A stretch of 64,000 nucleotides of DNA from Thiothrix lacustris DSM 21227 (GTDB lineage: Bacteria > Pseudomonadota > Gammaproteobacteria > Thiotrichales > Thiotrichaceae), in contig NZ_JHYQ01000026.1 of assembly GCF_000621325.1 (NCBI RefSeq), forward strand, positions 1 to 64,000. The letters run 5' to 3'. Under the pieces are notes generated by a model that did no database searches, was not told where the DNA came from, and saw nothing but the letters and a program-made list of their open reading frames with translations. Positions within the stretch are counted from its first letter, which is position 1; each line of letters begins with the position of its first letter. Shown here piece by piece: positions 16,167 through 23,560 of the stretch. The translations under genes were made by a program, and so were the position numbers.

Positions 16167-16702
16167 TTCACTCTCCGTAAATAGTGAACGTTGTCAGTAT
16201 TGCGTATGCCTTGCAGGCGTTTTTTCATGGTGTCACGGGCGCGACTGAGGCGGCTCATCACCGTGCCCACCGGAATGTCGAGGATGGCCGACACTTGTTC
16301 GTAACTGCATCCTTCTAAATCGATCAGTGTCATGACTTGGCATTGACCGACGGGTAAGGTCTCTACCGCAGCACGTACTTGTTCAGCCAGTTGGTCATCG
16401 GCTAATTGCTTTTCTGGGCAATCGGTGCAGGCCAATTCCATCTCGTCAATGTCCATTGTCGGGCGTTGGGTGCGCAGATGTTCCATCCAGCAGTTATGCA
16501 GAATTTTGTACAACCACGCGCCGAGGCGATCATCGTCTTTGAGCTGCTCCTGTTTCTCCAGTGCTCTAGTTAGGGTGTCTTGCACCAGATCATCAGCCAG
16601 TACCGGGTCACCGCACCACGCTAGTGCCATGCGGTGTAGTTTGGCGCGGTATTCTGCTAACCTGTGGTCGAGTCGGTTAAAACGAAAATAATGGCTAAAC
16701 AT
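16163..16702 (-). CDS. ECF-type RNA polymerase sigma factor
   Basis: A 179-residue sigma-70 family protein with region 2 (ALAWCGDPVLADDLVQDTLTRAL, AWLYKILHNCWMEHLR) and region 4 (LPVGQCQVMTLIDLEGCSYEQVSAILDIPVGTVMSRLSRAR). There is no region 3, as in ECF factors. It heads a two-gene unit with the DsrE-bearing anti-sigma factor and is divergent from soxB, with 146 bases between the start codons. Control of soxB or other sulfur genes is likely from position but not shown. A CTDCPEK segment in the linker holds two cysteines. Confidence 0.92.
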   Translation of the reverse strand: MFSHYFRFNRLDHRLAEYRAKLHRMALAWCGDPVLADDLVQDTLTRALEKQEQLKDDDRLGAWLYKILHNCWMEHLRTQRPTMDIDEMELACTDCPEKQLADDQLAEQVRAAVETLPVGQCQVMTLIDLEGCSYEQVSAILDIPVGTVMSRLSRARDTMKKRLQGIRNTDNVHYLRRVK

Positions 16703-16756
16703 AATAGTTATTTAAATTCTCCTGCGGTTCTGTCAAACATGATGCCGAAAACTTGC

Positions 16757-16785
16757 AAAATATTCCAAAAAAGATGGAATATTTT
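16757..16785. promoter_or_regulatory. Perfect inverted repeat between sigma factor gene and soxB
   Basis: AAAATATTCCA (16757-16767) and TGGAATATTTT (16775-16785) are perfect 11-base arms with a 7-base spacer. The centre lies 69 bases before the sigma start and 78 before soxB. A divergent operator is the simplest reading. The right arm's GGAATATTTT also occurs singly at 8774-8783 upstream of the second soxY. Confidence 0.55.
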
Positions 16786-16831
16786 GGGCTGAAGCCCGTC
16801 AGTAAACCTGTAGCGAGAACAACTTCAGCCC
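16786..16831 (+). promoter_or_regulatory. Leader hairpin before soxB
   Basis: GGGCTGAAG (16786... starting at G16786) pairs perfectly over 9 bases with CTTCAGCCC (16823-16831), leaving a 28-base loop. The right arm ends 4 bases before the GAGGAGAG ribosome site of soxB. If transcribed, the structure could affect translation start; this is inference. Confidence 0.4.
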
Positions 16832-16848
16832 GTTTGAGGAGAGAGAAC

Positions 16849-18597
16849 GTGAGTCTAACCCGTCGTGAATTTATGCAAATGTTGGCGGCTGCCAGCGTTG
16901 CCGGTTTCAGCCTGAATAATGCCTTTGCTGCCGATGGTGCCAGCAAGGAAGGCAGTAAAACCGATATCAAAGCCCCCGGTAATCCTTATGAACTGCCCGC
17001 ATTCGGCAATGTATCCTTGATGCATTACACCGACTGTCACGCGCAATTGATGCCGATTTACTTCCGTGAGCCGACAGTTAATCTGGGTATTGGCAGCATG
17101 AAAGGCCAAGTGCCGCATTTGGTTGGCGAACATTTCCTGAAAAAATACGGCATTGAAGCCGGAACGATGGATGCACACGCCTTTACCTATCTGGATTATG
17201 TGGAAGCGGCTAAAAAATACGGCAAGGTCGGCGGGTTTGCTCACCTGAAAACGCTGGTTGACCAAGTACGGGCACAACGCCCCGGCTCGCTGTTGCTGGA
17301 CGGCGGCGATACTTGGCAAGGTTCGTGGACGGCGCTGAAAACCAATGCGCAAGACATGGTAGACGCACAGCTTGCCCTCGGTGTCGATGTCATGACCCCA
17401 CACTGGGAAATGACCTTCGGTGCTGACCGCGTTAAGGAAATCGTCGAGAAGGATTTCGCGGGCAAGATTGATTTTGTTGCCCAGAACGTCTTCAGTAATG
17501 ACTTTGACGAGCGTGTGTTTGAACCGTTCGTGATCAAGGAAATCAACGGTGTGCCGGTGGCCATTGTCGGGCAAGCCTTCCCGTATGTGCCGGTTGCCAA
17601 CCCGAAACACATGGTGGCTGACTGGAGCTTCGGCATCCGTGACGATGACATGCAGGAAGCGGTGGATGCTGCCCGTGCCAAGGGTGCCAAAGTCGTGATC
17701 GTGCTGTCCCACAACGGTATGGACGTTGACCTGAAAATGGCCAGCAAAGTCACCGGCATCGACGCGATCATGGGCGGTCACACCCACGACGGCGTGTTCC
17801 AACCAGTAGTCGTGGAAAACAGTGGCGGTAAAACACTGGTAACCAATGCCGGTTCCAACGGTAAATTCCTCGGTGTCCTCGACCTTGATGTGAAAGATGG
17901 CAAAGTTGCTGATTTCCGTTACAAATTGTTGCCAGTGTTCTCCAATCTGCTGGAAGCCAACAAGGACATGCAAACGCTGATCGACAAGATCCGCGAACCG
18001 TACAAGAAAGAGCTGGCGGAAGAACTCGCTGTATGTGACGACGTGCTGTACCGTCGTGGCAACTTCAACGGTACGTTCGACCAATTGATCTGTGACGCGC
18101 TGATGGAAGGGTTGGATGCGCCGATGGCCTTCTCACCGGGGTTCCGTTGGGGCACAAGCGTGCTGCCGGGTCAGCCAATCACCTTTGAACACGTTGCTGA
18201 CCAAACGGCGATCACTTACGGCACGGTCACGCGCAACGAGATGAGTGGTGAAATGATCAAAACCATCCTCGAAGACGTGGCGGATAACCTGTTCAACGAA
18301 GACCCTTACTACCAGCAAGGGGGGGACATGGTGCGTGTAGGTGGCTTGAAGTTCAGCTTCGACCCTACTGCGAAGATGGGGCAGCGTGTTTCTGACATGG
18401 AATTGGGCGGAAAACCGTTGGATGCAGCAAAAACTTACCCGGTAGCGGGTTGGGCAAGCGTGCAGGAAGAAGTGCCTGAGAATAAGCAGATTTGGGAAGT
18501 GGTCGCGGATTACCTGCGTAGCAAAAAGACCATTGGCAAAATCGAGTTGAATACCCCGAAACTGAAAAACGTCGACGGTAACGAAGGCTTGGCTTAA
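16849..18597 (+). CDS. soxB: Thiosulfohydrolase SoxB
   Basis: SoxB is the dimanganese hydrolase that releases sulfate from SoxY-bound thiosulfate in the periplasm. A GTG start at 16849 was chosen: GAGGAGAG precedes it, and it begins MSLTRREFMQM, a twin-arginine signal ending near NAFAAD; the open frame upstream reads through the palindromic leader. The 582 residues contain the 5'-nucleotidase-type metal motifs YTDCHAQ, DGGDTWQGS, LSHNGMD and GGHTHDG, and the C-terminal domain. It stands apart from soxXYZA, 8.2 kb away, next to its presumed regulators. Confidence 0.96.
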   Translation: MSLTRREFMQMLAAASVAGFSLNNAFAADGASKEGSKTDIKAPGNPYELPAFGNVSLMHYTDCHAQLMPIYFREPTVNLGIGSMKGQVPHLVGEHFLKKYGIEAGTMDAHAFTYLDYVEAAKKYGKVGGFAHLKTLVDQVRAQRPGSLLLDGGDTWQGSWTALKTNAQDMVDAQLALGVDVMTPHWEMTFGADRVKEIVEKDFAGKIDFVAQNVFSNDFDERVFEPFVIKEINGVPVAIVGQAFPYVPVANPKHMVADWSFGIRDDDMQEAVDAARAKGAKVVIVLSHNGMDVDLKMASKVTGIDAIMGGHTHDGVFQPVVVENSGGKTLVTNAGSNGKFLGVLDLDVKDGKVADFRYKLLPVFSNLLEANKDMQTLIDKIREPYKKELAEELAVCDDVLYRRGNFNGTFDQLICDALMEGLDAPMAFSPGFRWGTSVLPGQPITFEHVADQTAITYGTVTRNEMSGEMIKTILEDVADNLFNEDPYYQQGGDMVRVGGLKFSFDPTAKMGQRVSDMELGGKPLDAAKTYPVAGWASVQEEVPENKQIWEVVADYLRSKKTIGKIELNTPKLKNVDGNEGLA

Positions 18598-18606
18598 ACG
18601 TTTAAG

Positions 18607-18634
18607 GTAGAGACGCAAGCTTTTGCGTCTCTAC
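18607..18634. repeat. Palindromic repeat, copy 2 (28 bases)
   Basis: GTAGAGACGCAA, loop GCTT, TTGCGTCTCTAC, the same 12-base arms as at 9481-9508. It begins 10 bases after the soxB stop and may act as its terminator, although no long T-run follows. Confidence 0.8.
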
Positions 18635-18650
18635 TGATCAGGGCTTCACC

Positions 18651-18914
18651 TTATTTGCATTCTCCTGGTGTAAAGCCTTGTACCCTAGAATCGGCACAGG
18701 CTTTACAGTCGTTGGTATAGGTTACTTGTCGGATAGTTGGGGTGTTGATGGTTGCGCAGACTGGTGCGAACGTTCCGTAACAAATATCAGGTCGTGGTTC
18801 CTGACATTGTAGAAAAGGCGTTGTCTTTGCATCCGCCGTATTAGAACGGCTATATCCTGACAACGACACTGCCAGCAATAGCCCCCCGAACAGTAGCATT
18901 CCTCGCATTTTCAT
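18651..18914 (-). CDS. Small exported Kazal-like cysteine-rich protein
   Basis: An 87-residue protein. The start at 18914 follows GAGG and gives the leader MKMRGMLLFGGLLLAVSLSG. The mature part has six cysteines in an order like Kazal-type inhibitor domains (LQCQ, DICYGTFAPVCA, YTNDCKACADS, GECK), including the typical APVCA and TYTNDC blocks. The leader resembles a lipoprotein signal, but the lipobox cysteine position reads Tyr (SLSGYS), so it is either not lipidated or has lost lipidation. A protease-inhibitor role is only suggested by the fold. Confidence 0.6.
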   Translation of the reverse strand: MKMRGMLLFGGLLLAVSLSGYSRSNTADAKTTPFLQCQEPRPDICYGTFAPVCATINTPTIRQVTYTNDCKACADSRVQGFTPGECK

Positions 18915-19015
18915 AAAAAAACCTCGTGTTAGATGCTTTTGGTCAGTACTCAATCACTTGCGACATGCCGTCGTAATCCGTACTCTTAGTGCCACCCTTT
19001 GTCTGGAGCCTGCAC

Positions 19016-19675
19016 ATGAATCTGGAACATGCCCGTTTTAATATGATCGAACAGCAGATACGTCCATGGGACGTATTGGATCAGAGTGTTTTGAAAACCT
19101 TTGGTTTCATTCAACGTGAACTGTTTGTACCCAAAATTCATAAAACCCTCGCCTTTGCTGATATCGAAATACCTTTGGCGCATGGTGAACACATGATGTT
19201 CCCAAGAGTAGAGGCGCGGATGTTGCAGGCACTCGCGATTTCCCCAGAAGATACGTGTCTAGAAATTGGCACAGGTAGCGGATTTGTAACGGCTTGTTTG
19301 TCTCATCTTAGCAAACACGTCGACAGTGTGGATATTTATGAGGACTTTATCCGACAAACGGAAGAACGCTTGTTTGCCCTGAAGCTGCGTAACCATACCT
19401 TGGTGACAGCAGATGCTTTGCGTGACTCTGGAACGGGCAAGGAATATGACGTCATTGCGGTGACTGGTTCGGTTCCCGTTTACCTGCCGCAGTTTGAAAA
19501 GCAACTAGCACCCGGTGGACGTTTATTCATCGTGGTCGGCAGTGGTTCTGCGATGCAGGCACTGCTCGTTAAGCGTGAAGAAGGGGATGAGTTTACACGT
19601 ACACCTTTATTTGAAACCCGCTTACAAGCGTTACTGGGCGCTGATAGCGATACCCAGCACGCTTTTGTCTTCTGA
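19016..19675 (+). CDS. Protein-L-isoaspartate O-methyltransferase family protein
   Basis: A 219-residue SAM-dependent methyltransferase. ATG 19016 follows CTGGAG; the longer frame adds nine residues without family likeness. Key blocks are MIEQQIRPWDVLD at the N-terminus, the SAM glycine motif LEIGTGSGFVTACLSHL and ITVTGSVP-like AVTGSVPVYLP in place of PCMT's usual post-motif. It is the divergent proteobacterial PCMT-like type found beside tolC and rhodanese genes, so repair of isoaspartyl residues is possible but not certain. The rhodanese gene starts 2 bases after its stop. Confidence 0.85.
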   Translation: MNLEHARFNMIEQQIRPWDVLDQSVLKTFGFIQRELFVPKIHKTLAFADIEIPLAHGEHMMFPRVEARMLQALAISPEDTCLEIGTGSGFVTACLSHLSKHVDSVDIYEDFIRQTEERLFALKLRNHTLVTADALRDSGTGKEYDVIAVTGSVPVYLPQFEKQLAPGGRLFIVVGSGSAMQALLVKREEGDEFTRTPLFETRLQALLGADSDTQHAFVF

Positions 19676-19677
19676 TT

Positions 19678-19992
19678 ATGCGTCATTGGACACCTACTGA
19701 GCTTGCTGATTATTTAAAATCATCTCAATCTTTATCGATATTGGATGTTAGGGAAGAGTGGGAATACGATATTGCCCACTTGGAAGGCTCTATCTTGCTT
19801 CCTTTAGGGAAATTGGCAGAAAATTTGGCGCAGTTGGATAGTAGTCGTGAGTGGTTGATAATCTGCCATCATGGTATTCGTAGTGCCCATGCCGGTTATT
19901 ATTTGGAGCGTAATGGTTTCCACGTGATCAATCTGACAGGCGGTATTGACCGCTGGGCTCGAGAGGTTGACCATGATATGTCACTCTATTAA
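19678..19992 (+). CDS. Single-domain rhodanese
   Basis: A 104-residue rhodanese-fold protein: SILDVREEWEYDIAHLEGS, then the active-site loop CHHGIRS with the catalytic cysteine, and LTGGIDRWA near the end. This is the GlpE/PspE-size class that moves sulfane sulfur. No signal peptide is present, so it is cytoplasmic. It lies 2 bases after the methyltransferase and 80 bases before the TolC-family gene. The order PCMT-like, rhodanese, tolC is common in gammaproteobacteria and need not reflect a sulfur role. Confidence 0.93.
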   Translation: MRHWTPTELADYLKSSQSLSILDVREEWEYDIAHLEGSILLPLGKLAENLAQLDSSREWLIICHHGIRSAHAGYYLERNGFHVINLTGGIDRWAREVDHDMSLY

Positions 19993-20072
19993 TACGAATT
20001 AGGGCTATAATTCGCGTTTGGATGAACATGCAGCATCCGTATGTGGCTAACTACATTATTGGAATCGTTTTT

Positions 20073-21542
20073 ATGAAACAACAGACACTGGCATTCTTGA
20101 TAGCAACTTCTTTGGCACTGGTTGCTCAACAGGCACAGGCTGAAAATTTGCTTCAGGTTTACCAACAGGCAAAAGGGTACGATGCCCAATTTAAAGCGTT
20201 GGAGAGTAATTACCTGGCGACTTTGGAAAGTAAGCCGCAAGCTCTGGCTGCACTCAAGCCGCAGGTGGGTGTTTCTGGTTCGATTACCGAAAGTCATCAG
20301 CGGACAACCTATGATTATTCGTTGCTTGACCCAGATGGTTCCTCTAGCAGTCGTAATGCTAGTTACAGCCTAAGTTTGAGCAAATCCCTATACAATAAAA
20401 CCTTGGATGAGCAGGTTAAGCAGACAGATTCGGTTATTGCGCAGGCAAGTTCAGGTTTGGATGCGGAGCGTGAGGCGCTTATCTTGCGGGTTGCAGAAGC
20501 GTATTTCAATTTCCTGTCGGCACAGGATAGTCTGGAATTTGCCCGTACTGAGAAAACAGCCATTGGCCGTCAATTAGAGCAGACGCGTGCTTATTTTGAT
20601 GCAGGTCGTTCGGCTATTACGGATGTTAAGGAAGCAGAGTCCCGTTATGATCTTGCCGGTGCGCAAGAAATCAATGCGGTTAACCAGCTTGATTTGGCAC
20701 GGGAGCAGTTACGGGTACTAACAGGTGGTTTTTACCAAAGCCTGAATGCACCAGCCGCCAATTTGCCTCTTGTCATGCCAACACCCGCAGACATTGAGCA
20801 ATGGGTTAAAACGGCTAAGACCAATAACAAGCAACTCATTGCTAGCCAACATGCGATCCAGTCTGCACAAACGGCTATTGATATTCAGCGTGCCACCAAA
20901 AAACCGGTCGTGGATCTTGTAGCCCAGCAAACAGGCAGTGAGACGCAAAGTAATTCGGCGCTAGACCCACGAAGCTATGGCGCTAGTGTTGGCGTTCAGG
21001 TGAGTATGCCCCTGTACACGGGTGGTGCGACGGATTCCAAAATCCGTGCGGCTCAACACAATTTCCGGCAGGCACAGCAACAGTATGACTTTCTGAATCG
21101 CACCACTGAGCAGCAGGCACGTAATGCTTTCCTCACGGTGCAGTCCAGCATTAGTCAGGTAAAAGCCAATCAACGTGCTCTTGCTTCGGCTGAAACTGCC
21201 GCTGAAGCGACCCAAGCAGGTTTTGAGGTAGGGACGCGTACCGCCGTTGATGTGCTGACGGCGTTGCGAAATGTGTTCAGCGCTCGCCGTGACTATTCAC
21301 AGACCCGTTACACTTATTTGCTGAATACCCTGAAACTGCGTCAGGCAGCAGGGACGTTATCCGAGCAGGATATTGCGTCGATGAACGCCATTATGACGAC
21401 ATCACCCAAGCAAATAGAAGCAGCGTTACAGCCAAGCGAATCACCCACGGATCTAGAAGATAACGGCAGTTTCGAACGTTATAGTGCCGTACCTGCTGAT
21501 AAAACTGTGGAACAGACAGCGCCATCTGCTAATAAGCGATAA
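20073..21542 (+). CDS. tolC: TolC-family outer membrane channel
   Basis: A 489-residue outer membrane efflux protein. The start at 20073 gives the signal MKQQTLAFLIATSLALVAQQAQA. The body has the two OEP repeats: NLLQVYQQAKGYD and LESNYLATLE at the start of repeat one, DVKEAESRYDLAGAQEINAVNQLDLAREQLRVL at its helical end, and GFEVGTRTAVDVLTALRN in repeat two. TolC joins type I secretion and RND/MFS pumps in the inner membrane to the outside. No pump gene is adjacent. The last 64 bases overlap the convergent gene below. Confidence 0.9.
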   Translation: MKQQTLAFLIATSLALVAQQAQAENLLQVYQQAKGYDAQFKALESNYLATLESKPQALAALKPQVGVSGSITESHQRTTYDYSLLDPDGSSSSRNASYSLSLSKSLYNKTLDEQVKQTDSVIAQASSGLDAEREALILRVAEAYFNFLSAQDSLEFARTEKTAIGRQLEQTRAYFDAGRSAITDVKEAESRYDLAGAQEINAVNQLDLAREQLRVLTGGFYQSLNAPAANLPLVMPTPADIEQWVKTAKTNNKQLIASQHAIQSAQTAIDIQRATKKPVVDLVAQQTGSETQSNSALDPRSYGASVGVQVSMPLYTGGATDSKIRAAQHNFRQAQQQYDFLNRTTEQQARNAFLTVQSSISQVKANQRALASAETAAEATQAGFEVGTRTAVDVLTALRNVFSARRDYSQTRYTYLLNTLKLRQAAGTLSEQDIASMNAIMTTSPKQIEAALQPSESPTDLEDNGSFERYSAVPADKTVEQTAPSANKR

Positions 21543-21937
21543 GCGTATTTCCAACGCTCCCCGGATGCGGCCTCCAGCGCACTGAGCAAGGTGGCATCCG
21601 GGACAGCTTCTGCCTCATGAATATTGCCGATAATGACCCAGTTCGTCACGTTGAGGGTGGGTTTGCGGATTAAATGCAAATCCAGCGCTGTCTCATTCTC
21701 AGGTAATTGCACATAGCAAAATACTTTATCTGGGTGTGGTTTCAGCTCAATATCGGGCGAGCACCCTAAAAAGCACAGCAGTGATAGAAAATCCTTGCCT
21801 GTTGTGTAGTAGCCCTTTCCCAATGTTTCCCCTAATAACCCCAGCTTGCGTAAGCACGTATGTAATGCCGAAGGTGTGAGTGGTGTTGTTTCAGAGGAGG
21901 TGGGAAACAATACCAATTGATGACGGGAATACTGCAT
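21479..21937 (-). CDS. Conserved-looking hypothetical protein
   Basis: A 152-residue protein that I do not recognise. It has no signal peptide or membrane segment, and contains four cysteines and a mixed, soluble composition (for example DKVFCYVQLPENETALDLHLI, VTNWVIIGNIHEAEAV). Its 3' end overlaps tolC by 64 bases in the opposite direction. It is divergent from the DabA cluster, with about 126 bases between the start codons. An open frame of this length with ordinary composition supports a real gene, but the overlap leaves some doubt. Confidence 0.55.
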   Translation of the reverse strand: MQYSRHQLVLFPTSSETTPLTPSALHTCLRKLGLLGETLGKGYYTTGKDFLSLLCFLGCSPDIELKPHPDKVFCYVQLPENETALDLHLIRKPTLNVTNWVIIGNIHEAEAVPDATLLSALEAASGERWKYAYRLLADGAVCSTVLSAGTAL

Positions 21938-22063
21938 TTACTTATCTCTATGGCATGGGAGTATCTATTCCCCCACCGTATAACACCTACCCTAAAATGA
22001 CAAACTTATGTAGTATCATTCGCCTACATTCCCCTGACCCAACCTTAAGGCGTATTGGATCTT

Positions 22064-23560
22064 ATGGAGCACCCTTTAATCCTATTATTGTTAATACCCG
22101 CTTTGGGTGCTTGTGTCTTGGCGCTATTACCTAGTGAACGCCCCGGTCTGATACGTAATGCAGCCATTGCAGTGGCGTTATTAACCTTTGTTTATACACT
22201 GATTTTAACCAGTCAGATGAATTTCGCCAGTGCAGCGGTTCAATTAGAAACCAGTGTGGTGTGGAATAAGCAATTGGGTACGTCATTTTCTTTGGGGGTG
22301 GACGGTTTATCGTTTCCGCTGATCTTGCTGACTACCGTATTGGTGTTGATGGCCTTACTGGCTTCCCACATGATTACTCATCACATCAAAGGCTATTACT
22401 TGCTGATGTTATTGCTGGAGGCTGCCACGTTGGGCGTGTTCATGGCGCAGGACTGGGGTTTGTTCTACGTGTTTTGGGAGTTGGTGCTGATCCCGCTGTT
22501 TTTCCTGATCGACCGATGGGGTGGGAAAAACCGTCAGACGGCTGCGTTAAATTTCGTGCTGTATACAATGGGTGGCTCAATTTTCATGCTGTTGGCTTTG
22601 TTGGTGCTATTTGATGCCACACCGCAGCATTCCTTCACCTTTGCGGCGATGGCGCAAGGGGCGAAAGGTTTGAGTACCGCCGAACAGGTGCTGATTTTCT
22701 CAGGTTTGTTGATAGGCTTCGGCGTGAAAATACCGTTGTTTCCATTGCATGGCTGGTTGCCGCTGGCGCATGTGGAAGCGCCTAGTCCTGTGAGTATTTT
22801 GCTGTCCGGTATCCTCTTAAAAATGGGTTCATATGGTTTGCTGCGGGCGATTGATGGTTTACCCGCCGCCGCACTTGCTCTGCAAGGCTTGTTGTTTGCC
22901 TTGGGTGTCATTGGCTTGCTTTACGGTGGCTTGTTGGCGTGGCGGCAAAGCGATATGAAAAAAATGATCGCGTATTCGTCGGTGAGTCACATGGGAGTGG
23001 TGCTAATAGGCATTTCCACTCTGAATGTCCATGGCATGACTGGGGCGGTTTATCAGATGGTGGCGCATGGCTTGGTGGCCGGGGCAACCTTCATGCTGAT
23101 CGGTTTGTTGTATGAGCGTACCCATACCCGCGACATCAATGATTACGGTTCGCTGATCAAGGTAACGCCGCGTTTTGCCTTCCTGATTATTCTTGCATTT
23201 GTGGGGGGCGTGGGTTTGCCTAGTACTGCTGGATTTGTGGCGGAATTGCATGTGTTGATCGGTGGCTTTGAGCGTTGGAGTTGGTCTATTGTGCTGTTAT
23301 CACTGGGTATGCTGATTACGGCCACTTACAGTATCCGCACTGTCAAGCAGCTTTACACTGGGCCGGTACGGTTGGATATGCAGCAGGTTGAAGACTTACG
23401 TCCGCTGGAAATGCTCGCGGCAGGTGGTTTGATTGCGGGTACGTTTCTGCTGGGCTTTTACCCCGAACCTTTGTTACACATGGTGGATATGTCCGTGCAG
23501 CAACTCATTAGCCGCTTTGCGCTGGAAACCATGGCACAAGTTTCAGGGGGTAGTCTATGA
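22064..23560 (+). CDS. NuoM/NdhD-type proton-translocating subunit of the DabA cluster
   Basis: A 498-residue polytopic antiporter-like subunit, first gene of a five-gene cluster. The ATG at 22064 (MEHPLILLLL) was preferred to an in-frame TTG 9 bases earlier. The ion-path residues of NuoM are all visible: Glu in FWELVLIPLFF, Lys in GVKIPLFPLHGWLP, Lys in LLKMGSYGLLR and Glu in FVAELHVL. There are about 14 predicted helices. It overlaps dabA by 4 bases (ATGA). It belongs to a carbon-uptake cluster and not to a complete complex I, because no other nuo gene is near. Confidence 0.88.
   Translation: MEHPLILLLLIPALGACVLALLPSERPGLIRNAAIAVALLTFVYTLILTSQMNFASAAVQLETSVVWNKQLGTSFSLGVDGLSFPLILLTTVLVLMALLASHMITHHIKGYYLLMLLLEAATLGVFMAQDWGLFYVFWELVLIPLFFLIDRWGGKNRQTAALNFVLYTMGGSIFMLLALLVLFDATPQHSFTFAAMAQGAKGLSTAEQVLIFSGLLIGFGVKIPLFPLHGWLPLAHVEAPSPVSILLSGILLKMGSYGLLRAIDGLPAAALALQGLLFALGVIGLLYGGLLAWRQSDMKKMIAYSSVSHMGVVLIGISTLNVHGMTGAVYQMVAHGLVAGATFMLIGLLYERTHTRDINDYGSLIKVTPRFAFLIILAFVGGVGLPSTAGFVAELHVLIGGFERWSWSIVLLSLGMLITATYSIRTVKQLYTGPVRLDMQQVEDLRPLEMLAAGGLIAGTFLLGFYPEPLLHMVDMSVQQLISRFALETMAQVSGGSL

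Noticed and set aside
16855-18084. 409-residue minus-strand frame inside soxB
   Set aside because: It is antisense to a fully recognisable SoxB and matches no family; it arises from codon bias on the coding strand.
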